64,000 bases of DNA. Source: Flavobacteriaceae bacterium. Lineage in GTDB: Bacteria; Bacteroidota; Bacteroidia; Flavobacteriales; Flavobacteriaceae. The position numbers were made by a program, and so were the translations under genes. How positions within the stretch are numbered: position 1 is the stretch's first letter; each line of letters begins with the position of its first letter. The DNA is taken from NCBI GenBank assembly GCA_029243385.1, contig JAQWSC010000002.1:91734-155733 (forward strand), in the 5' to 3' direction. The notes under the pieces were generated by a model. The model saw nothing but the letters and a program-made list of their open reading frames with translations, made no database searches and was not told where the DNA came from. Positions 17,825 to 25,749 of this stretch are shown here, one piece after another.

Positions 17825-18775
17825 TTATTTTTTCAATAATCCAAGTTCGTACAATCGTTGTGTTAAAAATTCGCCTGCAGTAATGTCTTTAAATTGTTTG
17901 GGATACTCAGAAGACATACAGTTATCCAACACATTGAGTTTCATTGAACTCACAGGGTGCATAAAAAACGGAATCGAGTACCGCGAACTGCCCCACATTT
18001 CTTTGGGTGGATTGACCACACGATGAATGGTAGATTTTAATTGATTATTGGTATGCCGTGAAAGCATATCACCCACATTGATAACCAATTCATCGGGTTC
18101 GGCAATCGCATCAAGCCATTCGCCTTTGTTATTTTTAACTTGCAAGCCTTTTCCTTGTGCTCCCATCAAAAGAGTAATCAAATTGATGTCTCCGTGAGCC
18201 GCTGCACGAACCGCATCTTTGGGTTCGGAAGTAATAGGAGGGTAGTGAATAGGACGCAAAATACTGTTTCCATCTCTAATAAATTCATCAAAATACGTTT
18301 CAGAAAGTCCTAAGTGAAGTGCAAGAGCCCGTAAAACATACATCCCTGTTTTTTCCAACGCCTTGTAAACCTCTTTTCCTACTACATTGAATTCTGGAAG
18401 TTCTTCAACGTCAACATTGTCTGGATAAATTTCATCCAGTGAATCGGGGTCATCTACATACTGTCCAAAATGCCAAAATTCTTTTAAATCGCCTTCTTTG
18501 CGACCTTTGGCATGTTCTTTGCCAAAGGAAGTGTATCCGCGTTGACCGCCCAAACCTTCTATTTCGTATTTCTTTTTTACATCAGTTGGTAAATCAAAAA
18601 ACGCTTTTATCTGATCGTACAATTTTTCCACCATTTCAGTAGGCAAAAAATGACCTTTAAGGGCTACAAAACCAATGTTTTCATATGCATTGCCCAAATT
18701 TTTTATAAATTGTTGGCGCTTCTGAGAATCATCGGATAAAAAATTACTTAAATCAACGCTTGGAATGTTTTTCAT
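17825..18775 (-). CDS. Isopenicillin N synthase-like 2-oxoglutarate/Fe(II) oxygenase
   Basis: A 316-residue non-haem iron oxygenase of the IPNS/2-ODD family. The N-terminal DIOX_N-like half includes FVALKGHFLPTEMVEKLYDQ and GLGGQRGYTSFGKEHAKG. The iron site is visible as His-X-Asp in AAHGDINLITLL and the distal His in KSTIHRVVN; the oxoglutarate-type RxS follows as SRYSIPFF. The substrate is unknown: the fold also covers gibberellin, flavonoid and antibiotic enzymes, so no product is claimed. I chose the ATG at 18775 because the protein then begins MKNIPSVDLSNF as relatives do; a start at 18802 would abut the ald stop codon. Confidence 0.88.
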   Translation of the reverse strand: MKNIPSVDLSNFLSDDSQKRQQFIKNLGNAYENIGFVALKGHFLPTEMVEKLYDQIKAFFDLPTDVKKKYEIEGLGGQRGYTSFGKEHAKGRKEGDLKEFWHFGQYVDDPDSLDEIYPDNVDVEELPEFNVVGKEVYKALEKTGMYVLRALALHLGLSETYFDEFIRDGNSILRPIHYPPITSEPKDAVRAAAHGDINLITLLMGAQGKGLQVKNNKGEWLDAIAEPDELVINVGDMLSRHTNNQLKSTIHRVVNPPKEMWGSSRYSIPFFMHPVSSMKLNVLDNCMSSEYPKQFKDITAGEFLTQRLYELGLLKK

Positions 18776-18802
18776 GAATTTGATTTTAAACAAAAATAAC
18801 AA

Positions 18803-19921
18803 TTATCCCTGTAACATTTCAATTGGATTTGAGTAGGGGAGAGCAAAGGCTTCTGCAACACCTTTGTAAGTAACATTTCCTAATGCAATATTGAGTCCTT
18901 TTTGCAAAGAACTGTCTATCAAACAGGCAGTTTTCCAACCCTGATTGGCAATTCGAATGGCCTGAGGCAAAGTAGCGTTGGTTAGCGCTTCTGTCGCGGT
19001 TTGTGGAACGGCTCCAGGCATATTGGCTACGCTGTAATGGAGAATATCATCCACCAAATAGGTAGGGTTTTCATGAGTGGTTGGGTGCGTGGTTTCAAAA
19101 CATCCCCCTTGGTCTACGGCTACATCAACCATCACGGTGCCAGGCTTCATATTGGACAACATCTTTTTAGTGATTAGCTTGGGAGCTTTGGCACCGGGAA
19201 TTAAAACCGCTCCAATGATGAGATGTGCCGTACGAATGGCTTTTTCAATATTGTAGGTGTTTGAATATGCAGTAGTTACATTAGCTGGTAAAAGGTCATC
19301 CAAAACGCGCAAGCGACTTAAGTTGATATCAAATAGCGTAACATTAGCACCCAAACCTGCTGCCATTTTTGCGGCTTGCGTACCCACAACACCGCCTCCC
19401 AAAACAATTACATTGGCCGGAGGAACACCTGGAACACCGCCCAACAGAATTCCAGCTCCTTTTTGAGGTTTTTCCAAGTATTTTGCCCCTTGTTGAGTGG
19501 CCATGCGTCCAGCTACTTCTGACATGGGAGTCAATAAAGGAAGGCTTTTGTCGTCATTTTCTATGGTTTCGTAAGCGATGCACACGGCTTTTTGCTCAAT
19601 CATAGCCTTTGTAAGCGATTCCGAAGCAGCAAAATGAAAAAATGTATATAGAATTTGCCCTTCTTGAATCAAATCGTATTCTTCAGCTAAGGGTTCTTTG
19701 ACTTTAATAATCATTTCGGATTTATTGTAAATGTCTTCGATATGAGAAACAATCTGTGCACCGATCTTGGTATAATCACTGTCTGAATAACCGCTTCCTA
19801 ATCCAGCACCTGACTGAACAAATACCGAATGTCCGTGAATGATTAATGATTGAACGCCCGCAGGAGTCATCCCTATACGGTATTCGTTTTTTTTTAGCTC
19901 TTTTGGTATTCCGATATTCAT
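18803..19921 (-). CDS. ald: Alanine dehydrogenase
   Basis: Ald interconverts L-alanine and pyruvate with NAD. The 372-residue protein matches the family in length and begins MNIGIPKELKKNEYRIGMTP, with the substrate-binding Lys/Arg region. The NAD-binding Rossmann motif is VIVLGGGVVGTQAAKMAAGL, and VAVDQGGCFETTHPTTH contains conserved active-site residues. It is the first gene of the unit with the IPNS-like oxygenase. The 186 nt upstream (19922-20107) are A+T-rich and hold only spacer between divergent genes. Confidence 0.96.
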   Translation of the reverse strand: MNIGIPKELKKNEYRIGMTPAGVQSLIIHGHSVFVQSGAGLGSGYSDSDYTKIGAQIVSHIEDIYNKSEMIIKVKEPLAEEYDLIQEGQILYTFFHFAASESLTKAMIEQKAVCIAYETIENDDKSLPLLTPMSEVAGRMATQQGAKYLEKPQKGAGILLGGVPGVPPANVIVLGGGVVGTQAAKMAAGLGANVTLFDINLSRLRVLDDLLPANVTTAYSNTYNIEKAIRTAHLIIGAVLIPGAKAPKLITKKMLSNMKPGTVMVDVAVDQGGCFETTHPTTHENPTYLVDDILHYSVANMPGAVPQTATEALTNATLPQAIRIANQGWKTACLIDSSLQKGLNIALGNVTYKGVAEAFALPYSNPIEMLQG

Positions 19922-20107
19922 TTTTATAACATTAATAGGTATAATACGTTATAAAAGTAACATTTTATTGATCAATCCACCTATTTATTATAAATAAATA
20001 TAAAATATAAGAAAACTTCTATTTAACATAATATAAATTATAAGGCTAATAGAATTGATAATTTAAAATAACTTTACAAAAAAAAATAAATTAAGTTGTT
20101 ATTATAT

Positions 20108-21343
20108 ATGGATAATAATTTCAGTCATGCTTTTACTAATAGAGCGTTGCTTTTGCAAGAACAGTTTATTTGTGACTGGATTTCAGATATTGAAAAGTTG
20201 ATTGAGCAAAAAACTTCTTTTGGCATACTCAATGCATCTATTTCAAAACAATTCAAACTTGACAAAGCACTTACTGATTTTAAAAATGCATATCCACTGC
20301 ACCTTGAAGAAAATGGTTTTAATTTAATTTGTTTTACTGCAGGATCTAATGGACGATTCAAAGCCATTGTAAGATCCTATGAAAGTTGGGTAAATAGTTT
20401 TAAAATTCAACAAGAAATAATACAATATCCATCCAATACAAAAAGTCTGATTGTGGGGGACTGTTCCCATTCCTTGCACTTTTTTGGGCTTTTGGAAAGT
20501 TTGTATAGAAATGTTGAACCTATAGTGTTAGCGTCATTTTCAACAAAAAAGTTCTTTGCCGCCTGCAACAAAGAGCTTCCTCAGCTACTATACATTACTC
20601 CGGTGCATTTGGGGTTGTTGTTACGGCATTTCAATGCGTTTGACGTTGCTCCTGTTCTCTCAATACGCTATTTGGTTGTAGGAGGTGCTACGATCAATTC
20701 TTCAACACTCAAAAAAGTGCAACTCATGTTTCCTAATGCTACCATTCACGAGTTTTTTGGAGCTACGGAAACAAGTTATATTTCGATAAAAACGCCCAAC
20801 TGTCCTCTGGGTTCGGTTGGAAAAATATGTCCCGGGGTAACGGTTCGTATTATGGATTCTGAGCATAAATTAGTGCCTGTTGGAAATGTGGGGAATATTT
20901 GGGTTAAAAGTAACCAATTGTTTCGTCGGACTGTGATGGGCGAAGACGCTACTTTATGTGATGATAACGGGTTTATTCACATTGGTGATATGGGATATGT
21001 CGATAAAAACAATCATCTGTATTACGTTGGAAGGAACAATCACCAAGTAACTATTGCCGGTAAAAATATACTCCTAACTCCTATTGAAAAATGCATCCAA
21101 AATCATCTACAAACCCCTGAAGTTGCTGTAATTTCCGTAACCGATGCTTTGAAAGAAAACCGCCTTTCAATTCTTACATCTTTAACATTAACCAAAGAGC
21201 ATCAGCGGGCACTACTTTTGGAAGTGCGAAAGGAATTTGGTGCGCTTGCTACTCCAAAAACCATTGTTTCGATACCTTCGTGGCCTTTATTAGCTTCTGG
21301 AAAAACAAATCGTACATTTCTACAAAAACTCGTTTCTCCATGA
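20108..21343 (+). CDS. Short AMP-binding acyl-CoA ligase (adenylate-forming enzyme)
   Basis: The 411-residue protein belongs to the AMP-binding superfamily. The phosphate loop, usually near residue 150-180, is already at 77-86 as TAGSNGRFK, so the N-terminal subdomain is much shorter than in FadD-type ligases. The adenine-binding motif EFFGATETSYISI, the GDMGYVDKNNHLYYVGRNN hinge region and a C-terminal SGKTNR with the catalytic-type lysine are present. The ATG at 20108 is preferred over an in-frame TTG at 20096. It overlaps the thiolase gene by 3 nt (ATGA), so the pair is coupled. The substrate is unknown; the layout resembles the staphylococcal VraA/VraB pair. Confidence 0.85.
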   Translation: MDNNFSHAFTNRALLLQEQFICDWISDIEKLIEQKTSFGILNASISKQFKLDKALTDFKNAYPLHLEENGFNLICFTAGSNGRFKAIVRSYESWVNSFKIQQEIIQYPSNTKSLIVGDCSHSLHFFGLLESLYRNVEPIVLASFSTKKFFAACNKELPQLLYITPVHLGLLLRHFNAFDVAPVLSIRYLVVGGATINSSTLKKVQLMFPNATIHEFFGATETSYISIKTPNCPLGSVGKICPGVTVRIMDSEHKLVPVGNVGNIWVKSNQLFRRTVMGEDATLCDDNGFIHIGDMGYVDKNNHLYYVGRNNHQVTIAGKNILLTPIEKCIQNHLQTPEVAVISVTDALKENRLSILTSLTLTKEHQRALLLEVRKEFGALATPKTIVSIPSWPLLASGKTNRTFLQKLVSP

Positions 21344-22482
21344 AAGCCTCACCCGTTTATATTGTAGCAGCCTCAAGAACAGCTGTCATTCCAAGCGGTG
21401 GTGCTTTTAAAAACCTTACCTACGAACAGTTGGCAGTTCCCCCTATTTTGGAATGCATCCGACAGGCTGGTTTACAAAAGGATGATGTTGACGAATTGAT
21501 TGTATCCAACGCTTTGGGAGCTGGAGGAAATCCCGCAAGAGTTGTGACGTTGGCTGCGGGTCTTCCGGATTCTATAGCTGGATTGTCTATTGATAGGCAA
21601 TGCGTGGGCGGCCTGGACGCTATTTTGCTAGGCAAGGCGCTCATTGCTTCTGGAAAGACCCATGTAGTTGTAGTGGGTGGAACAGAATCGCACTCATTGC
21701 GACCCAAGCGATATTTTAAATCCGATTGGAAAAGCGATCCTGAATTCAACGAACAAGCGCGTTTTACTCCATGGCCTGAAAACGACCCCTTAATGCATGA
21801 TGCTGCAAGCAATTTGGCCAATCAATTTTCTATTGGCAAGAAGTTGCAAGACCAATGGACGGCTGACAGTCATTCCAAAGCAATGGCTTCAAGAGAAATT
21901 CTTAAAAATGAAATCGTTTGCCCTAAAAATACAAATGCTGAATACGACCCTTATTCCAGAGCATTGACGCAAAAACATTTTCAGCGTTCTAAAGAAATTT
22001 CTGATGCTATTACAGCCATAAATACCAGTGTATCTGCTGACGGTGCCGCGTTTGTAGTTTTGGTTTCTGAAAAAATCAAAAGAAAACTAGCGATTCCTTA
22101 TACACTTCGACTGATTGACGGACATACTTTAGGAGGAAATCCTACCCTACCCGCTTTGGCTCCTGTTGCTGCAATCAATCAATTATTAGCCAAAAACCAT
22201 TTAATACCCGATGACCTTGTTTTAATTGAATTGATGGAGGCTTATGCAGCTCAAGCTATTGTTTGTGTAAACAAATCCAATCTTCCCAAAGAACGTATTA
22301 ACGTCTCAGGCGGATCGCTTTCTCGTGGGCATCCCATTGGCGCCTCAGGAACGGTACTTATGGTTCGATTATTTTATGAGTTTACAAACAAAAGTGGACT
22401 CGGACTTGCTGCTATTGCTGGTGCTGGAGGGTTAGCCACTGCCCTACTGGTTGAAAAAGAAGCGAAAGCTACCAATCAATAG
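21340..22482 (+). CDS. Atypical thiolase-family protein (VraB-like)
   Basis: A 380-residue thiolase-fold protein. The nucleophile Cys88 is in DRQCVGGLDAI and His331 in RGHPIGASG. Two other canonical residues are changed: the Asn of NEAFA is Met299 (LMEAYAAQ), and the second active-site Cys aligns with Ile359 (AAIAGAGG). Staphylococcal VraB, as I recall it, also lacks that second Cys but keeps the Asn. The enzyme may therefore not do normal thiolysis. The start at 21340 overlaps the ligase stop by ATGA, and VYIVAASRTAVIPSG follows as in other thiolases. Its end overlaps the end of ung by 14 nt. Confidence 0.85.
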   Translation: MKASPVYIVAASRTAVIPSGGAFKNLTYEQLAVPPILECIRQAGLQKDDVDELIVSNALGAGGNPARVVTLAAGLPDSIAGLSIDRQCVGGLDAILLGKALIASGKTHVVVVGGTESHSLRPKRYFKSDWKSDPEFNEQARFTPWPENDPLMHDAASNLANQFSIGKKLQDQWTADSHSKAMASREILKNEIVCPKNTNAEYDPYSRALTQKHFQRSKEISDAITAINTSVSADGAAFVVLVSEKIKRKLAIPYTLRLIDGHTLGGNPTLPALAPVAAINQLLAKNHLIPDDLVLIELMEAYAAQAIVCVNKSNLPKERINVSGGSLSRGHPIGASGTVLMVRLFYEFTNKSGLGLAAIAGAGGLATALLVEKEAKATNQ

Positions 22483-23134
22483 GCTTTTTGCCTTTGGATT
22501 CTAAAAATCTATTACACTGACTAAAATGTTTGTTTCCAAACCAATATCCTCTATTGGCACTTAAGGGTGATGGGTGTCCAGATGTCAATATTTGGTGTTT
22601 TCCGTTATCGATTTTGGCTCCTTTCTTTTTGGCATACCCGCCCCAAAGCAAAAAAACAACCTCCGACTTTTTAGAAGAAATGGTTTCGATTACACTATCT
22701 GTAAATGTCTCCCACCCTTTATTTTGATGACTTCCCGCTTGATCTGCACGCACGGTCAAGGTGGCGTTTAACAACAAAACTCCTTGTTGGGCCCAACGCA
22801 TCAAATCTCCGCTTTTTGGATATGGAACTTGAATATCGTTTTCTATTTCTTTAAAAATATTAATTAATGAAGGTGGGTGTGGCGTGGGATCATGAACAGA
22901 AAAACACAAACCATTGGCTTGATTGGGACCATGATATGGGTCTTGACCAATAATTACCACTTGAACAGCGTCAAAAGGACACGCATTCAAGGCTGCAAAA
23001 ACTTGATTTCCTGGAGGGTAACACCTATGTTGATGATATTCGTTTTTTACAAAGGCTGCCAATTGTTGAAAATAAGCTTCTTCAAAGGTAGCCTGTAAGA
23101 GCTTTTTCCAGGATGGGTGCAATTGAACGTTCAT
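22469..23134 (-). CDS. ung: Uracil-DNA glycosylase (family 1)
   Basis: Ung removes uracil from DNA at the start of base excision repair. The 221-residue protein has the water-activating motif IGQDPYHGPNQANGLCFSV with catalytic Asp, and the DNA-intercalating HPSPLSANRGYWFGNKHF with catalytic His. The start at 23134 gives MNVQLHPSWKKLL, which fits relatives; the longer frame to 23191 would cover the mutS2 promoter. Its 3' end overlaps the convergent thiolase gene by 14 nt, and its start is 38 nt from the proposed mutS2 start. Confidence 0.96.
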   Translation of the reverse strand: MNVQLHPSWKKLLQATFEEAYFQQLAAFVKNEYHQHRCYPPGNQVFAALNACPFDAVQVVIIGQDPYHGPNQANGLCFSVHDPTPHPPSLINIFKEIENDIQVPYPKSGDLMRWAQQGVLLLNATLTVRADQAGSHQNKGWETFTDSVIETISSKKSEVVFLLWGGYAKKKGAKIDNGKHQILTSGHPSPLSANRGYWFGNKHFSQCNRFLESKGKKPIDW

Positions 23135-23153
23135 TGAAAATAATGTACTTTTG
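23123..23153 (+). promoter_or_regulatory. Candidate mutS2 promoter
   Basis: TTG (23123-23125), a 20-nt spacer and TACTTTTG (23146-23153) match the Bacteroidota promoter exactly. Transcription would begin near 23159. This rules against the in-frame ATG codons at 23113 and 23143 and favours the TTG start at 23173. The element overlaps the first codons of ung on the other strand. Confidence 0.75.
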
Positions 23154-23172
23154 TTGGGTAAATTTAAGAAAA

Positions 23173-25341
23173 TTGCTGACAAAAAAATCATTAGAAGATT
23201 TAGAGTTTCAAACAGTTCTTCATCAACTAAGTACTCATTGTGTAACCGAACTGGGAGTTGAACGGATTCGTGCTTTGCATCCTATGGTGGATTATGACGC
23301 TATCACAAACGCATTGTCTCATACTGCAGAATACAAGTCTTCATTTGAAAATGACAATCGCATTCCCAATCATGGTTTTGAAGCAATTGCCCATGAGTTA
23401 TCGCTTCTGGGTATTGAAAACAGTCAGTTGGAATTGGATGGTTTTCGCCGTTGCAAGTCACTAGTAGAAACCACTAAAATCATTACCAAATTCTTTAAAA
23501 AATTCAAAGAGTACTATCCAACGTTGTATCAAATTTTTGAAGAAGTCGATGTAGTTTCGGAAATCCCAAAAGAAATCAATGGGGTTATTGATCGATTTGG
23601 CGCAATTAAAGATCGGGCTTCCGATGAACTGTATCAAATTCGAAAACAAATGGGTTCAGTGCGTTCTAAAATTGGACAAAGTTTTGGCAGCGCTTTGAAC
23701 ACCTATCATTCTGCAGGTTTTTTGGATGAAATCAAAGAGTCTATCATTGACAACCGGCGCGTATTGACCGTGAAAGCCATGTATCGTAGAAAGGTCAAAG
23801 GAGCTATTATGGGAAGCTCTAAAACAGGTAGTATTGTTTATATAGAGCCCGAAGCAACATTAAAATACAGCCGAGAATTACAAAACCTTGAATATGAGGA
23901 AACCGAGGAAATCACAAGAATATTAAAGGAATTAACAGATTTTTTACGTCCGTATCGTTCGTTTTTGGCAACCTACCAAGAAGTTTTAACTGTTTTGGAT
24001 ACCATATCTGCCAAAGCCTTGTATGCAAAAAGAACCCATTCGGTTTTGCCGCTTTTGAATACCAATCAACAATTGTATTTGAGAAATGCATACCACCCAC
24101 TTCTTTTTTTAGCCAACGAATCGAAAGGAGAAAAAACATTTCCCCAAACCATTGAGCTAAAAAATGACAATCGGATTATCATCATTTCAGGCCCCAATGC
24201 AGGAGGAAAAAGCATTACTTTAAAAACCATTGGTCTTTTGCAATTAATGCTTCAAAGCGGTTTGTTGGTTCCAGTACACGAACGAAGCAATATGTGCGTT
24301 TTTCAAAAAATTCTAACCGACATAGGAGACAATCAATCCATTGAAAATCATTTAAGTACCTACAGTTATCGTTTGAAAAACATGAATCGCTTTCTCAAAA
24401 AGTGCGATTCCCAAACTTTGTTTTTAATTGATGAATTTGGAACCGGTTCGGATCCTGAGTTGGGGGGCGCTTTGGCTGAAATATTTTTGGAAGTTTTTTA
24501 CGAACGGCAGTCGTTTGGCGTAATTACCACGCATTACGCCAATCTTAAGTTATTGGCCACCGAGCTACCTCATATGACCAATGCCAATATGGAGTTTGAC
24601 AATAAAAGCTTACAGCCTACTTTCAATCTGGTTTTGGGAGAGGCAGGAAGTTCGTTTACCTTTGAGGTGGCCCAAAAAAACGGGATTCCATTCAGACTCA
24701 TCAACCAAGCCAAAAAGAAAATTGAAAAAGGAAAAGTTCGCTTCGATGCCTCTATTGCTAAAATGCAGAAAGAACGCAGCCAATTAAGTAAGACATCAAA
24801 ATCACTAAAAGCCGAAGAGATTAAGGCGCAAGTAGAAACCGAGCGCTTGGAAGTGTTGAATGATAAAATGAAAAAGAAGTTGATTAGTTATCAGGAATTG
24901 TTTGATAACAACCAGCGCATGATTGTACTTGGAAACAAAATCAATGATGCGGCTGAGCAGTACTTTTTGGATGGAAAAAAGCGACCCCTTGTTGCTGAGT
25001 TGTTACGCCTTGTAGAAACTGAAAATTCAAAACGAAAACGACTTTCAGTAAAGAAGCATAAAGAAGCCAAAGCGACCAAGAAAAAGGTTGAAAAAGAGGT
25101 TTTGGAAAAAGTAGTAAAAGTCAGAAAGGAAAAGAAAATCAACAAAGCCGAAGCTCAAAAAAAGGAAGCAAACAAACCTCGCCCTATTTTTAAAGTAGGT
25201 GACCGTGTTCGGATGTTTGACGGAAAATCGGTGGGAAGTATCGATGTTATTGAAAAAAACAAAGCGGTGGTTAATTACGGGATTTTCACTACTCAAATCA
25301 ATCTTGAAGCTTTAGAACTGGTCGAAGCTATCAAAAAATGA
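23173..25341 (+). CDS. mutS2: MutS2-family DNA-binding ATPase without Smr domain
   Basis: MutS2 proteins bind branched DNA or collided ribosomes rather than mismatches. With the TTG start at 23173 the protein has 722 residues and begins LTKKSLEDLEFQTVLHQL, as relatives do after Met. The ATPase is intact: Walker A GPNAGGKSITLKTIGLL, Walker B FLIDEFGTGSDPELGGAL and TTHYANLK. A long coiled coil (about 490-660) and a KOW-like barrel (FKVGDRVRMFDGKSVGSIDV) follow. The C-terminal Smr nuclease domain of Bacillus MutS2 is absent. The gene overlaps the DCC gene by 4 nt. Confidence 0.92.
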   Translation: MLTKKSLEDLEFQTVLHQLSTHCVTELGVERIRALHPMVDYDAITNALSHTAEYKSSFENDNRIPNHGFEAIAHELSLLGIENSQLELDGFRRCKSLVETTKIITKFFKKFKEYYPTLYQIFEEVDVVSEIPKEINGVIDRFGAIKDRASDELYQIRKQMGSVRSKIGQSFGSALNTYHSAGFLDEIKESIIDNRRVLTVKAMYRRKVKGAIMGSSKTGSIVYIEPEATLKYSRELQNLEYEETEEITRILKELTDFLRPYRSFLATYQEVLTVLDTISAKALYAKRTHSVLPLLNTNQQLYLRNAYHPLLFLANESKGEKTFPQTIELKNDNRIIIISGPNAGGKSITLKTIGLLQLMLQSGLLVPVHERSNMCVFQKILTDIGDNQSIENHLSTYSYRLKNMNRFLKKCDSQTLFLIDEFGTGSDPELGGALAEIFLEVFYERQSFGVITTHYANLKLLATELPHMTNANMEFDNKSLQPTFNLVLGEAGSSFTFEVAQKNGIPFRLINQAKKKIEKGKVRFDASIAKMQKERSQLSKTSKSLKAEEIKAQVETERLEVLNDKMKKKLISYQELFDNNQRMIVLGNKINDAAEQYFLDGKKRPLVAELLRLVETENSKRKRLSVKKHKEAKATKKKVEKEVLEKVVKVRKEKKINKAEAQKKEANKPRPIFKVGDRVRMFDGKSVGSIDVIEKNKAVVNYGIFTTQINLEALELVEAIKK

Positions 25342-25748
25342 TGTTTAAAAGCAGTTACATTGTATTTTACGACGGTCATTGTGTTCTTTGTAACCGAGTA
25401 GTCCGATGGATTCTTAAACACGATCAAAAAGACGTTTTTCGCTTTGCGCCTCTTCAAGGCGCTACTTCCAACGCGTTTTTCAAAGAAAGAAATTTTGATG
25501 GTGTTGACTTGGATACCGTTATTTTATGGAGGCCCGAAAAGGCTTATTGGACACAGTCTACGGCATTTTTTGAAATCATAAAAAAGTTGGGTGGAGCTTG
25601 GCGGTTGCTACTATTTTTTTCATTTTTTCCAAAAAAAATAACAGATTGGGGATATACTATCATCGCTAAAAATCGCATGGAATGGTTTGGGCAATACGAC
25701 CACTGCCCTATTCCTGAACCTCATTTAAAACATAAATTTTTAGACTGA
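25338..25748 (+). CDS. DCC-family thiol-disulfide oxidoreductase-like protein (DUF393)
   Basis: A 136-residue protein of the DUF393 or DCC family. The naming motif is YDGHCVLCNRVVRWILKHD, with Asp and a CxxC pair near residues 11-17. These proteins have a predicted thioredoxin-like fold; their substrate is unknown. The ATG overlaps the mutS2 stop (ATGATG), so the two genes are translated from one mRNA. It is convergent with the symporter gene, with one base between the stop codons. Confidence 0.9.
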   Translation: MMFKSSYIVFYDGHCVLCNRVVRWILKHDQKDVFRFAPLQGATSNAFFKERNFDGVDLDTVILWRPEKAYWTQSTAFFEIIKKLGGAWRLLLFFSFFPKKITDWGYTIIAKNRMEWFGQYDHCPIPEPHLKHKFLD

Positions 25749-25749
25749 T

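Noticed and set aside
21280..21339. Twenty extra N-terminal codons for the thiolase
   Set aside because: They lie inside the ligase gene and do not match thiolases; the ATG at 21340 overlaps the ligase stop as ATGA.
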